A DNA stretch of 64,000 nucleotides from positions 36,263 to 100,262 of the forward strand of contig NBAZ01000041.1 of assembly GCA_002794735.1 (NCBI GenBank), given 5' to 3'. The first letter of the stretch is position 1, and each line of letters opens with the position of its first letter. A program made the position numbers and the translations under genes. Source of the stretch: Pyrrhoderma lamaoense (Eukaryota; Basidiomycota; Agaricomycetes; Hymenochaetales; Hymenochaetaceae). The notes beneath the pieces are model-generated. The model saw nothing but the letters and a program-made list of their open reading frames with translations. It had not been told where the DNA came from and searched no databases. Positions 10,898-23,140 of the stretch are shown piece after piece.

Positions 10898-13740
10898 ATG
10901 GTATTTGATTCCAACTCCGAGGGGAGGTCATCACACAGCTCTCGTGAGGCAGCAAGCATCGCCTCCCATTACACCTCCCAATCCATCCACCCTGGTCCTT
11001 CAACATCCGTTTCCCAGAAAAGCGCGGCATCTCATTCTGCGCCTGCTTCATCAAGTGCACATGTACCTCCTAGTCGGCCTGAAAAGGCCAACAATCCATC
11101 AAGTAGCATAGCCTCAGCAGTAGAGGGGATGCTTCGAAACCTTATTCATCGCCGTTTAAGAGACCCACTACGCCCCCAAGCAAGCCGCGTTCCCAAAGAC
11201 ACTCGATGACTTCATCCAACCCAGACAGCGATTCACCTGTGAAGGGACGACTTTCATCTGCAAGCGAGTATCGCTCAGGATTCGCAGATGCTCAGAGAAA
11301 CGCTATTTTACAAGACTTGGGACAGACTGTTCCAAGGGGATCGCTGGAATACTTCCAATCGATCATGCCTCCTCTCCGACACGAGTTCGATGTTGATCTT
11401 ATCGTGGAGTCTCTCATTGACAGTGGGGATCTTGTGGAGAGTCGGGGAGGACTGTATGTATGGAGGGAATTCCGTCACATTAAGAAAGCTCGTGAAGATA
11501 CGATGTACAATCAGCCATTGAAGAATATTTTTGAGGCTATTATCGATGCTGCTAAGAAAACGAGTTCGACTAGTGCGAAGCCAACTGTTTGTCTTATCAA
11601 TGATGGTAACAAGATACCCTGGTCTATGAGGCAAGGATCAACTAGGCCGGATGGATACCTGGTCCTAGAAGACTCGGAAGAATCGATGGAGGACAAACTA
11701 CTCTGGTATAACATAGCTGTTGCATTTGAATTCAAGACAAGCACTGGACCTGAACATATATTCAAGGTATGAAGGCATAAGCAATTTCTGCTATTCATCA
11801 TATTTATCCTTCACATAGAATATCCAGCAGACGATTCATAGCATGCAACATATTCTGGCAGTTGACCCATGTCGACGTCATACATACGGGATCAATATCG
11901 AAGGCACTGCTTTGAGGATATGGTCTGCTTCGCGGGCAATGCTTATAGCTTGCGAAACTTTTGATCTTCGGACTGTGAGTAGTTATATTCATCTCAGAAG
12001 CTCTTATCCCTTCCTGACAAGCACATTATAAGCAATACAAAGAGCTTATACGCTTGTTCCTTTCAATGGCATTCGCTAGTAAAGAGGAGCTAGGATGGGA
12101 TATGACAACGAAGGCAAAGTTCGAGAATGGTAATCGATTGTATGATATCGAAATCAGTGGGGAGCATTACTATACGAGCGAGAATGAAATGATTTCGGGG
12201 GACAAGGCAGATGGTCTTGTGAGCTCTGGAACCAGGGTATGGCGTGCTCGGAAGGGCTCGAGGGAGCATGGGGATGAGGTTGTTATCAAGGATTACTGGC
12301 ATGGTGAAGAGAGGGATACAGAGGATGCGATCTACGAGATGATTCTTGAGGACATCAGTGATACAGAGAAGAGGGAATACTTTAGGACGCACACGCTTAG
12401 TCCAATAGCATCTGAGAGAGTGCAAGCTTGTGGTACTGATGATCACACGAAGGATACGATTCTCCGTGGTCAATCTCCTGACCTATCAATGCCATTCCAG
12501 TTTCCTGTGCCACCCAGTCATGGATCCTTCAAAAGCACGGTGACGAGTATTCCTGGGATGGAGTCCGCTGTGAATATGCAGTACCGTAAATTTATGGATG
12601 CGCTTAAGAGAAACAAGAGGGTAAAATATTACCATCGTTTCCACCATAGGATTGTTTATGGAGAGGTTGCAATTCCTTACTATAAGCTAAGGAATACTAG
12701 TGATATGTATACTGTTCTGATTGATGTATTGAAGAGTGAGTGATATATTTGGATATTTGATGAATCTCCCATAACTAATGTCTCTCTGACTAGCCTTATT
12801 GTACATGCACGAAGCTGGATGGGTGCATAGGGACATCAGTGTTGGAAACCTGTATCTTTACAAGGATCCTGTGACTAAGGAGACACGGGGTCTGATTGGG
12901 GACTTCGAGTATGCGAAGAGGGTTGGATGGGGAGGAATGCACGATATACGGACTGTAGGTAGTTTTATTGGATTCTAGGTGCTGTTACTGATTGCATGTC
13001 GAAATAGGGAACGCCTAATTTCATGGCAATCGAAGTTGCGAAACAAGGTTATAGCTTCAGGCCTATGCGGCAGCGTAACTTGAGAAAGCACCTTGAATTA
13101 CGTCGTATACGTAGCAACGACAGTGGTAACATACAGCTACCAAGGTCCACTCAAGCTGAAGAAAACTCAGATGATTCCAAGTGTGATTTCTATCATAATC
13201 ATCTACATGATCTGGAATCCTTGTGGTGGATCTTTGTATGGTCCGCTTTCGTGTATGAGAAAGCACCCGCAATGGATGATGATGAATCCATTGAACTGGC
13301 GGCTGAGCAGATGCAATATTATAATCTACTATTTCCTAGTGCCATTTCCTCAGAAGAGCGGGTTTCGTTTTTGGCATTCGAAGATACGTTCTTCAAGTAC
13401 ATCTCTTATATTCCTCCCTCCTTCCATGTACAGAAGGAAATGATCGATATCTTCCGTTACGTACTAGTCAAGGCGTACCAAAAATCAGAGGAGAAGATAA
13501 CGGGGCCGCTTCACTTTTCTAGCCCAGTTGTCCATGAAGATATCATGGGAGCACTGATAGATGTTAAATTTCCTGATCTCGAGGTTGTCCCCGTCTTCAA
13601 TAGACAAGACATGGCGGGTGTGAAAAGAAAAGCAGATGAAGAGTTGCTATCAGAAGACCCAAAAAAGAGCAGGTAAGATCACGAAACTTTCCTCTACATA
13701 GAATCAATCTAATCTATATCTTTCTTCTAGACAGGACTGA
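10898..13740 (+). CDS. FunK1 protein kinase 2 (intact)
   Basis: Seven exons: 10898-11119, 11161-11766, 11819-11974, 12033-12735, 12794-12954, 13008-13672, 13731-13740; 840 residues, no frame break. Residues 1 to about 110 are Ser/Pro-rich and probably disordered. Next comes the FunK1 N-terminal region (MPPLRHEFDVDLIVESL, VDPCRRHTYGINIEG). Kinase motifs follow: EVVIKDYW, MHEAGWVHRDISVGNLYL, GLIGDFEYAKRVG, GTPNFMAIEV and HDLESLWWIFVWSAF, so Lys, HRD...N and the DFG-equivalent DFE are all present. The tail has KRKADEE and KKSRQD. The first intron is only 41 nt but joins two frames cleanly. It is paralogous to the gene at 2640 with three exon lengths conserved; 5.3 kb separates them. Confidence 0.88.
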
Positions 13741-13855
13741 TCTCCAAGATGTTCTACCAGCTCACTCTGGTTTTCCCAACCGTTCCAATGATCGACTGTA
13801 TCTCTTTCTAATTTGCCGTCTACATCTACACTTTTATACCATCGGAGTTAGTTAC

Positions 13856-13946
13856 ACGCATTTGTATTACTATTCGCATTGTTACTCGCATTGTTTTTCG
13901 TATTGTTCTTTCGCATTTTCTTCGCATTGTCGTCCCGCATTTGTAT
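13856..13946. repeat. Imperfect short tandem repeat (CGCATTGTT-like)
   Basis: Just downstream of FunK1 gene 2, units such as TTCGCATTGTT, CTCGCATTG, TTCGTATTGTTC, TTCGCATTTTC and CCGCATTTG follow one another over about 90 bp. It probably lies in the 3' UTR or just beyond it. The rest of 13741-14354 shows no gene. Confidence 0.65.
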
Positions 13947-14354
13947 ATTCTTCCGTCCAGTTATCCATTATTTTTCTGTATCTTTGCATTTTGATACCTT
14001 GCTAGTCTGTAGTTATAGATCAACTTAGTTTAGAAGCAAATCTATTTTATTAGAAGAGTGCGACACGTATCTTTATGGAATCTGCCTGAGTGGAAGCGAA
14101 TGAAGGATTTATACCTATATACTAAATATAAGTTCTTCAAATCATCATTTATTCATCGACGTTCTCAGCGCTACCTCTATGTTACAGTTTTCTAGAAATT
14201 TTACGTCAATACTCAACAATTATGTATATTTCTTATCCATTATAACTAGAGGTTATGTTGTAACTGATGTTGCCGCTATTTGACCAGATATAGAAGGTGT
14301 TCTACTGCTACTGTCCTCCATCGCGTGATTACTGGTATACTTTAATCAGTAAAG

Positions 14355-15715
14355 ATGGTTGCCAGGACTTACGAAGTCAGTTCAACTCCTGCCCCCTTAT
14401 ACTCATTAAAACCAATTTTTTATTCGTCAGGTGTTGCCCGGTTTCTTCCAACAAGATGAAGGTTTTGATGGTCTATGCGCGGTAAATACTTCTGTTGCTT
14501 ATTTCTGGGCTCGTACGACAGAAGGCTATATCTCCCTCTTTTGTAGGTACTACCTCGATTTGGACTTAAGGATACGTCTAACGATAGATGGGAGAAGCTT
14601 TTAAGTGAGGTTAAAAAATTGAATGAAGCCGCACCTCAAGGTGTAAGTTACAAGATTATTATTGTTGGTAGACATGGTCAAGGATATCGTAAGTCTTAGT
14701 ACGTCCGACAAACGTGGTCGCTCATCAATTTTGCAATCCTAGACAATGTTGCAGAAACTAAGTATGGATCACAGGTATGTGCCGGTCAGCGATACATGTC
14801 TCAATTTTCGGAACTGATTATAATCGCAGCTCTGGAACGAGTATGTCTTTAAACATCGTGATATGTATCATTGCATAACACACATATCCTCTGTAGTTAC
14901 TGGGCTAGGCTTGAAGGAGATGGAGAGATTATCTGGGGCCGTAAGTTTTTCCGTGTTTACAATCATGCTTTCGAGTCTCATAAGAAATTTATTGAACAGC
15001 TGACCCCCTCCTTACACCTCTCGGAGAAGCCCAGGCTCTTGATGCACATGAGATGTGGAAGGAGGAGCGCTCTAATGGAATGCCACTACCAGATGCGATA
15101 TATTGTAGTCCTCTCACTCGCGCTCTCAAGACCTGCGAGATTACATTCTCTGATGTGGTCGACTTTAAAGAACGACGGCCGCTCATTCTTGAGGTAAACA
15201 TAGTATATCTCTCCATATCTCTTTCTCTAAAACTGATTCATACCGATAGAACCTCAGGGAAATATATGGACTTAACACATGTGACAAGCGTAAGACTTTG
15301 TCATACATCAAATCGACTTTCCCAGAATTTGCTGTAGAGGAGGGGTTCAGTGAAAACGACCCATGGTTCGATCCTGAGGTACGCGAAGAGGAGGAACATC
15401 TTGCGGGAAGAAGCAAGAAAGCGTTGGACTACATATTTGAGCATGAAGATGGAATACGTAAGCTATAACTGACTTTCTACATGTGAGTGTCAATACAATT
15501 AACCCAATAATCTATCACCTGCAAACCAGTTATATCCGTGACCGCTCATGGCGGTATCGTCCGTGGACTTCAGAAAGCCACACACCACGTGCAAGTTATT
15601 TTACAAACAGGAGGTAAAAGACATAACATATAACCTGGCTAAGATTAGGTTTGCTCATTCTATACGGCGATTAGGTGTTCTTCCAATGGTAGTCAAAAGT
15701 ATTCTGACTAATTGA
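14355..15715 (+). CDS. Histidine phosphatase superfamily protein (phosphoglycerate mutase-like)
   Basis: Ten exons: 14355-14375, 14431-14481, 14547-14688, 14743-14774, 14830-14840 (11 nt), 14897-14940, 15000-15193, 15250-15457, 15530-15613, 15675-15715; 275 residues in one frame. Motifs: GRHGQGYHNVAE (the RHG catalytic motif with the phosphorylated His), PLTPLGEAQA, YCSPLTRALKTCEITF (second Arg), NLREIYGLNTCDKR, and SVTAHGGIVRG (second His). The order and spacing match fungal Pmu1-type phosphomutase-like proteins. Most members are phosphatases rather than glycolytic mutases; the substrate is not predictable. The short start MVARTYE was chosen because it splices in frame into VLPGFFQQDEGF, a typical family N-terminus. 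Confidence 0.88.
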
Positions 15716-16387
15716 CATTATGGTACTACTGAAACATAGACTCGAAAATTTAGAATTTCACAGCTTTCCTATACATGTTCAGAAAATTACTTCGGTGATA
15801 CGATCAACCGATAAATACAAGAGTGTTATTACTTTTTATCGATAATCTTCAGTAGCGAAGAATAACATAATGAAGAGATTTGAACTCAGCGCTACGTTTC
15901 TAAAATCTTCTAATTCTGATCTCATCCATATCATTTGAAACAGTTCTTGGTTACAAAAATCAAATCCAAGTGATGGAGTAATGAACTCACAGAATTCGAA
16001 TCTGCTGACACCGTTTTGGCTATAATTATGACTAGATGAAAGGGCTTGAAGAGCCTTTTTCGCGGGTTGTTAATCGTAGATCGTTTCAGTGAGCTATTGG
16101 GCGGTAGACAAAAGTTGAGCTATAGCCCGAAAGTATGTTTCAGAACTATTTGGCATCGAATTTTGATTCACCGAGAAAACCGGTGAGGCGATGTTAGCGA
16201 TACTGGCGCGTTCCAGTACCCAACCGTAGAACTCCGCCAAGCCATTTGAGATCTCAGTCCATCAAGCCATGTTAGCACTTCAAATTGAGCTTAAATACCC
16301 GTGAGTTGTATGTGATCAGTCTATACCGTCTTCTTCAATTTGTTTTCTTTCGCCTCTTTTCCATCTCTACGAGCTATACACTCATTC
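15716..16387. other. Intergenic region
   Basis: No ORF, tRNA or repeat was recognised. The last 100 bp upstream of 16388 are pyrimidine-rich (CTTCTTCAATTTG, TTTCTTTCGCCTC), as is common near fungal transcription starts. Confidence 0.5.
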
Positions 16388-17921
16388 ATGGCTTTTGTTG
16401 CTCAACGCCTCTTATGGGTAGCGTCACTGCTTACTCTTATAGCTGGAAAGACCCATTATGTGTCTGTTGGAGGTCTCAAACCAGACGGTTCTCCAAACCT
16501 TGCATACAATCCCAGCAATATCAAGGCCGATATTGGCGACAAGATTCTCTTTACATTGTAAGGACCTTTATTATTATGAGTAATTATACTACTTATTCTG
16601 TGTCTAGTAATGTCAAGAATCATACAGTGACCCAGTCTTCCTTTGACAAGCCATGCTCAAAGCTTACCAACAACTATGGGCAACTTGTCGGATTCGACTC
16701 TGGATTGTAAGTTTGTACCCATAAATCAGAAATACTACTGATTAACTTAATATATGACGTAGTATGTTCGTGTCTAGTGCTAGTAGCTATCTTCCGACGT
16801 TTGAGGTGACGGTCAACGACACAAACCCAATTTGGGCATACTGCCAACAGATAAACCCGCCGAACCCGACCCATTGCCAGTCGGGCATGGTATTCGCAGC
16901 TAATGCCCCAGATTATGGAAATACATTCGATGCATTCTTAGCTAAGGCCGAAGCTTCAAAAGAACAAGATGGATCTTCAAGTCAGATATATTCTTCCACG
17001 AAGAGTTCTTACTGGGAATCAGAGGAAACTACAACCACAACTGTAACAGTTACAGAAACAGAAACAGAACTGGTTACTGTTAGTTCAGCTTACTCATCTG
17101 CATACTGGCCCGGTTCCCCTGTATCTACATATAACCCAAGTCCAGCGACACACACGATTATCGTTGGTGGCGACGCAGGTTTCCAGTATACACCAGAAAA
17201 TATCACAGCTAATGTCGGAGACAAGGTCTACTTCGAGTTCCACCAGAAGAACCATACTGTCACTCAATCCTCGTTCTCAGACCCCTGTAGAAAGTTATCT
17301 GATACTACGTATCCACCTGTATATAGCTTCGACTCAGGTTTTATGCCCGTAGCGGCGGATGCAACGTACTTCCCTAACTTCACCATAACGGTGAACGACA
17401 CAAATCCCATATGGGGATATTGTAGGCAGCAAGCTGCTAATTTCAGTCACTGTGGTGTTGGAATGGTATTTGCGATCAATGCGAACCCATATTCAGATAA
17501 GTCATTCGCGGCATTTCAGGAGATTGCTGTGACGAAGAATGGGACAGGGTTTGTAAACCCTTTCGGGAACTTAACTGCTCCTCCTGCTAGCAGTACTCCT
17601 GGATATGGCAAGAGCACAGTGGCAAATCTTGCTGCCGTAAATGGAGGCTCTGATGATAGCTCGGATGCTAAGATATCAAGTCTTGTCGGTACATATATTC
17701 CTGCTGTCCTTGGTTTACTCGGTGGAATTATTGTGATGTTGGTCGCCCTTACAGCGATTAGTCTTAATCTGCTGAGACGGTCCAAGAGAAGTGTAGGAGG
17801 AAGTGGGGTGGGTCACTTTATGTCGGACCCTCGATATCAGACGGTTCCATTGACCATACCTACATTTGCTAAAGAAGGGGCACATGAATATGAAGAGCCA
17901 CGATACAGTGACAGAGACTAA
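16388..17921 (+). CDS. Secreted/surface protein with two cupredoxin domains
   Basis: Three exons: 16388-16557, 16608-16706, 16763-17921; 475 residues. A signal peptide (MAFVAQRLLWVASLLTLIAG) is followed by two plastocyanin-like domains. Both have the same order of likely type-1 copper ligands: KNHTVTQSSF (His), then WAYCQQ..THCQSGM in domain 1 and WGYCRQQ..SHCGVGM in domain 2 (Cys, His, Met). They are joined by a Thr/Glu-rich linker (TTTTTVTVTETETE). Near the C-terminus is a membrane segment (IPAVLGLLGGIIVMLVALTA) followed by RRSKR and a short cytoplasmic tail, so the domains should face outside. The family resembles fungal extracellular Ser-rich cupredoxin proteins, whose function is uncertain. 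The ATG at 16388 starts the signal peptide. Confidence 0.85.
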
Positions 17922-18114
17922 TTTACTTTTCGATGCATCTTTCTTTCTCCCAGGCTTTACTCTTAGCTTTTGTACTTTCAGATCTTTCTCTTTTATTCTT
18001 GTGCTTCGATCTTTGCTATCTATGGACTTACGAACAATAAAAAGGACAATGTTCTGACTTGATTAATAAACTAATGACGTTCTCATGGATGCTGTTAATA
18101 ATAAAATTTCATCT

Positions 18115-18195
18115 GGTGAGATGGCCGAGCGGTCTAAGGCGTTAGACTAAGGATCTAATCTCTTCGGGGCGTGGGTTCGAATCCCACTCTCATCA
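18115..18195 (+). tRNA. tRNA-Leu (anticodon AAG)
   Basis: A class II tRNA cloverleaf folds by eye: acceptor GGTGAGA pairs with TCTCATC (one G-T pair), the D arm contains the A box TGGCCGAGCGG, anticodon stem TTAGA/TCTAA encloses loop CTAAGGA with anticodon AAG, a long variable arm TCTCTTCGGGGC follows, and the T arm holds GGTTCGAATCC (B box). There is no intron. A run of T after 18195 is the Pol III terminator. Confidence 0.95.
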
Positions 18196-18201
18196 TTTTT
18201 T
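18196..18201 (+). terminator. Pol III poly-T terminator of tRNA-Leu
   Basis: Six T residues directly follow the discriminator base of the tRNA-Leu gene, the usual RNA polymerase III stop signal. Confidence 0.8.
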
Positions 18202-18654
18202 CCCTCTAAGTGTATACACAAAAAAATATATCCCTTTCCGTAAGCAAGAAATTTTTTCTGAGTAGCTCCTGTATGATTTTCCCACGATTTATGAAGGTAT
18301 TTATACTTTAAAGTTTTTGCAAAGAAATTCTAATACGTACATATACATAGAACACAAAATATCTCACCTTTTAAGGGTAGAAGGATGCAATAAGATGTGA
18401 AAGCTCCTAAACAACAAGACTGTGAACTCATAAACTTAGGAAACATATGTTTTTATATAAGTATCGTGTAAACCGTCTGTATTCGTACTGGATTTTCCCT
18501 TAGGACAGTCTACTACCCAACGGAATTTTTCGTGTATGTATATTATTATATATTCCAATCTCTTGTGTTCCCTAGGTATACGTGATGTATCGATACAGTA
18601 AAAGTCCAAATTAATGGTTGAACGGTGCTACAATACTCGTAATTCAAATCAGCT

Positions 18655-20159
18655 CTAAAGGCTAGAGCTTGAGGGTTCGCTGGCACTGGAACTTGCAGTT
18701 GTCGCAGTGTTTGATATTGTAGAGTTGGATGTAGTAGAGTTAGATGTGGTAGAGTTGGATGTGGCGGCGTCACTACTAGTTACATTCCCACCGCTGATAC
18801 TTGGTGTTTGTGTATCTGAGCAAGTTGCGTTTTGCTGAACTGGAATCGGGTTACACCCTGGTAAGGCACTGATAGGTGATTCTTTTCCAACTTCTTCATC
18901 TACTGTGGATGCTCTTGTACAGCTTCCTGCCTTTTCATTATCAATACTACCTTGGAATGGGGCGCAACCTATATGATACTTTAATCAACGGCCTGGCTAG
19001 GAGGAATACAATGAAACAAGGTTTTTACCATCAACTCCGAAATCAGTACCGGTGCATTGCTTAACCGCTTCTGCCAGGACATCCTGCTTCCATCCATTCA
19101 CAAAGTCTGCATGAAACCCGTAGCCTATATCGTCACCAAAGGAGAATACTGAATTAACCAAAGAGATAAATTGCAAAGTTAGATATATAAAAGCAAAGTA
19201 TACTATGAATGCGAAATCATACCCCAGTTTTTCTGTCCCTCCCTGAATTCGAAATTCTGAACATTAAAAATCCATTCATGGAAGAGGTCATGACCTTGAT
19301 TCGATAAATATCGGAGTAAGGTGAATCAGCCTATGATGTAGATATAACGATAACATACTTTTTGAGGATGTGAACTTGGACAATTTCCGGAGTCAACATA
19401 ATCCCCTTCAGGATATGCCATGTGGCTCTTGTGATCATCCGAGTCAAGATTGATAGTGTCCCAGCATGAAGGAAATGTCACTTGAGCACGGAGGCCAGCA
19501 GGGCACTGGGTTGTCGGCAGTTTATCTGTCTGAGGGGAATTAGCGTTATCGAGGCAAACAAACGAGATGGCTTTATCTGGCTCAGTATTGTAAGGGTTCC
19601 CAGCAACCATTCGCAGTCCTGCTGGGAATGGATTTAAATCACCATTTGCCCCTTCTCTGTTAAGATCTAATTTATTGGATAGAGATATATCATTCAGTAA
19701 GAATAGAGTCATAGATGCTACTTTTATAAGTTAGTATGACTTGAACTTACAATACGTATTTACTGCCTGAATTGGAATCAATGTTAAACTTTCATTCTCC
19801 GACCTATAATAGAGTTGTGGTGCCCAGTAGCTACTCATATCTGCTTGGACCGGAGCTGTTGTACATTCACTCGCAAGTAGAGTCTCATTGTCAACTGTTG
19901 GACCGAAGTTCTTTGCTCCAACGATAGTGTGCACATGAGAAGACACAACTCCCGGTTGAACTATTGGGTCCAATCTATCGGTACTAAGTGACTTATGTCT
20001 TACAATCCAGAAGGCCCTGGCTTGTCCTACATATGATGATATTGAGCCGAGAAGAAGCAGGTTGTATAAGCAGCTTGTGAGACTCAAGAATCCGGAAGAA
20101 CGGCAACATCGGAGAAACGGGCCCATCTTTGCTAGGAACCTTCCGCTACGATGCAGCAT
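18655..20159 (-). CDS. DUF1996 secreted protein
   Basis: Five exons on the minus strand: 20159-19751, 19666-19355, 19294-19223, 19148-19029, 18968-18655; 408 residues in one frame. An N-terminal hydrophobic stretch (LTSCLYNLLLLGSISSYVG) is a likely signal or anchor. The DUF1996 core follows: DRLDPIVQPGVVSSHVHTIV, ASECTTAPVQADMSSYWAPQ, NPFPAGLRMVAGNP, TFPSCWDT, MAYPEGDYVDSGNCPSSHP, DLFHEWIFNVQNF, and FSFGDDIGYGFHADFVNGW. These define a widespread fungal secreted family of unknown function. The C-terminal exon is Ser/Thr-rich with a TSNST unit repeated three to four times and ends without a hydrophobic GPI-type tail. A second in-frame ATG at 20126 is possible. Confidence 0.87.
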
Positions 20160-20745
20160 TATAACCGAAGTATGTGCATAATAGAAAGGAAGCAAACTTG
20201 CATGTTTTTAAATCATAATTGCAATACAGCATCCATTCAAGTATATATTGCTATAAATTTGACATTTTTAGTGCTGAAACATGTCCCAGCTTGAAAGGTA
20301 TGATTTGCATATTCATATGTACTCGTATGCCTATCACCCAACTATGAGTGATATGTAGTTTCGAAGTAAGCTTAATGAAGAAAGGAGTGAGAGAAGAAAG
20401 CGCTAAGTAGCTCTCTCAAATGTATAAGCATACAACTGGTCTATAGTTATAGCTTTCTAAAGCGAGAGTTGCGGTTGTTCATTGATAAGTAGAGCATGAT
20501 TTTGATTAGGAGCAAAGCAGAACTAAAAAGATCAACTTTTCTAAACTCCGTGTGAACACGATTAAATTGTAAATTGAATTTATATAAGTGGCTTATATTT
20601 GAGTAGTAGCCACAAGGACTAGATTATTACACAAGCGAGATAGTTACGAAGAGAATCTTTGCTAGGAGAAATATATTGTTACTAGGGAACTGAAGGCATA
20701 ATGATCTTGTAAAGGGAACTTATGAAGGGGATGAATTTCATACGC
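20160..20745. other. Intergenic region between DUF1996 and the dehydrogenase
   Basis: About 590 bp, AT-rich, no supported gene. It would hold the promoter of the DUF1996 gene and the 3' end of the dehydrogenase. Confidence 0.5.
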
Positions 20746-22135
20746 TTAGATAAGATAATTGTGTACAATCTCCTGAACTCGATGATCTTCTTTTTCCAGT
20801 ATCTCCAACGTTTCTTTCTATCGTAAAGGAAGTTAAACATCCAAGTGTGTGTGTAGATAGGAACAACATACCCATAGCTGTTCTTGAATCTGGCCTCCTT
20901 CATCACTAATGACATAATCACTTTCTTCTGCAATCACACAGTGTGAGAAGAATTTCCCATTGAAAATTTTTTGACCCTCTTTCTCGAACTGTTCACTATA
21001 CTGCTCACGTTTCTGCCGAGATTCGGGAAGAGCTTTATTTAGTTCTTTAGTTAGGGCGGCGTGCACTAATTTCCTCCCTCCTTCTTCAGTGCTACGAGCT
21101 AGGAGATAACTGATGCGGACAAGTAAAGCTGGAGCCTCACTGTTTAGTGAGGAACGACAATAACTAGGATTAACGGCATTAACCACAAGTGGATTTGAAG
21201 CGGGGATTCGTTTACTGAGAGCACGCATGAAGAAAATATTGAGTACTTGTAAGCAAAATTCATATCAGCTGGGATAAAATACGCAATGAAAGCAATACGA
21301 TCACCAACGTTTTGAAACAGAGTAACGGCGGAACATGACACTTCTTGAAATCAGACATAATGTTAGATAATCTTCAAATGCTTCTGGTACCATTCTTACC
21401 TGCTCTTACAGTATTCTTCATCATTTAGTTTCTCCAAGATCCTAGGAGAGGAAACTTCGTTTGGATATAACTTTGTAAAATAGTGGACGTCGCTGGCCAC
21501 GATTGTCAATCGAGGAAAGGGAGCAGATACAGTTGCCTTGCAAGATGAGGGATCATGAGTAAAGCTAGTAAAGCTGTACCCAGATGGTTTGTCTGAATTC
21601 TTTGCTATTATTAGCCAGTCAGTTTATCATAATGAAGATCGAATAAGTACGTTGATTCCCATCCGTGTTTGGATTTAGTATATTTAGATGTTGCAATACC
21701 GGAGTTCTCAATAAGAAGGTCAAGAGAACCTCCCCCTTCCTTCTCAAATCTCGATGCGAAAGCACTAATTGATTCAAAATCCATCAAATCGATCATCCAA
21801 ATTTCCCCGGAATCGTAGGTTGTTGATTCATGTATTGCTAAAAAAATAATCATATAATGGATGTGGTTAATGGATTAAAACTATGGCTGAGAATATATCA
21901 CTTTACCTCTTAATGCTTGTATACCCTTCGCTTCACTACGACAAGCCAGTATCAATCTACCTGCCTTGGGTCCTTGTCCCATCATACTTGCAATGTGCCG
22001 AGCACATTCAAATCCGAGACCAGTATTCGCTCCAACAATTATCACTGTCTTCCCAGACAGATCAGTAGACATAGACTCGATTGGAGGTATCGTCGAGAAT
22101 TGTTCTTGATAAAATGTTGACAACGTGTACTTCAT
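20746..22135 (-). CDS. Short-chain dehydrogenase/reductase (one apparent frameshift)
   Basis: Six exons on the minus strand: 22135-21907, 21837-21651, 21599-21400, 21343-21309, 21245-20872, 20817-20746; 365 residues if one base is added. Motifs: SGKTVIIVGANTGLGFECAR (TGxxxGxG cofactor loop), LILACRS (suggesting NADP), LLIENSGIA (NNAG position), TIQTNHLGTALLALLMIPHL, RLTIVASDVHYFTK (catalytic Ser region), RYSVSKLLNIFFMRAL (YxxxK) and NAVNPSYCRSSL. It resembles retinol-dehydrogenase-like SDRs. The frame breaks near 21536 (plus-strand CC) between IPHLA and RLTIVAS; an added G on the coding strand repairs it. A 38-nt intron could also rejoin frames but would delete the catalytic strand, so I prefer an indel. 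The substrate is unknown. Confidence 0.82.
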
Positions 22136-23140
22136 TGATGAAACTTTGACGATACTATTGCTTTGATCGATTGTTGGCAGTGTAGATAAGGTTGAAACTC
22201 ATCCAATGTGAACATTTTATAAGTCTATATCAGTTTGCTTTATAAAATAACAAAGTGATTATACACAATCGGTGGCTATGATCGAGTCCGTGCCAACAAT
22301 GTAGCATTTACTAATAAATACCAGTACAACTTCTGCCGCGAAAAAACGTATAGGGTCTGCCGAGCGAATGTATTTAGTCGCTATATACATTGTCTGAGTT
22401 GGTTGTAAATATGTATCATTATCACATGTTTGTTCAGTCATCAGAGTAATCAAAATTACAATGAAAATTGAAATCACTGACACTTCCGAGACGGATTTCT
22501 GTCTGTATTACGTAAAAGAACAGGGATTCTGTAGTATGTGAGTATATGTATTGGATGAGCGGACATTGTATTATCTTTCCTCATATCGTCTCAGGTAAGC
22601 GAACAATGCAGTTTGATACCGATGCGCACGACATTATTCGCTGCACATAAGCGTATCGGCAGCAGTAGACGATAATCACAGAACAGACACGCGAAACAGA
22701 GAAAGGTTTCCATCCCTTTAGTGTATCTACCTTTGCACAACTGCAGCTCTTACAATGCTTCATATACCTCTTGTCTCTCTTCATATCCTTACTTTAGTGA
22801 CAGTTGTTTTGTATTCGTTGCGAGATATGAGACGTGTCATTGAGTAACTTGTATGTGATTATTGATTGGAATGTCTGAATACTTTTTGTGCCCACAAGCG
22901 TCAGAATATAGTGAGAATAAACAACAGGATGAATTGCACTTTGAAACTGAATGTAACGTGTCAGTGACTGTGACGATATGCGTGTCACATCCTCGTATTC
23001 GCATGCTTCATCGACTTGGGTTCGTGACTGTCGTCCAAAAGTTGGCCTTCATCATCGTCACTGGTGCAGAGTTGTATCTGCATCAATACCTTCTTCCATA
23101 TAAATCAGTACTGTGGCAACTCTGATTCTGCTAGATAATA
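22136..23140. other. 1-kb region without a recognised gene
   Basis: Divergent promoters for the dehydrogenase (-) and Glo3 (+) must lie here. The open frame at 22862-23125 has no family motif and no exon partners. Confidence 0.5.

Noticed and set aside
21500..21537. 38-nt intron in the dehydrogenase that would rejoin frames
   Set aside because: It would remove the RLTIVAS strand with the catalytic Ser; a one-base indel explains the data better.
22862..23125. 87-codon ORF upstream of Glo3
   Set aside because: No recognisable motif; located in the promoter region.
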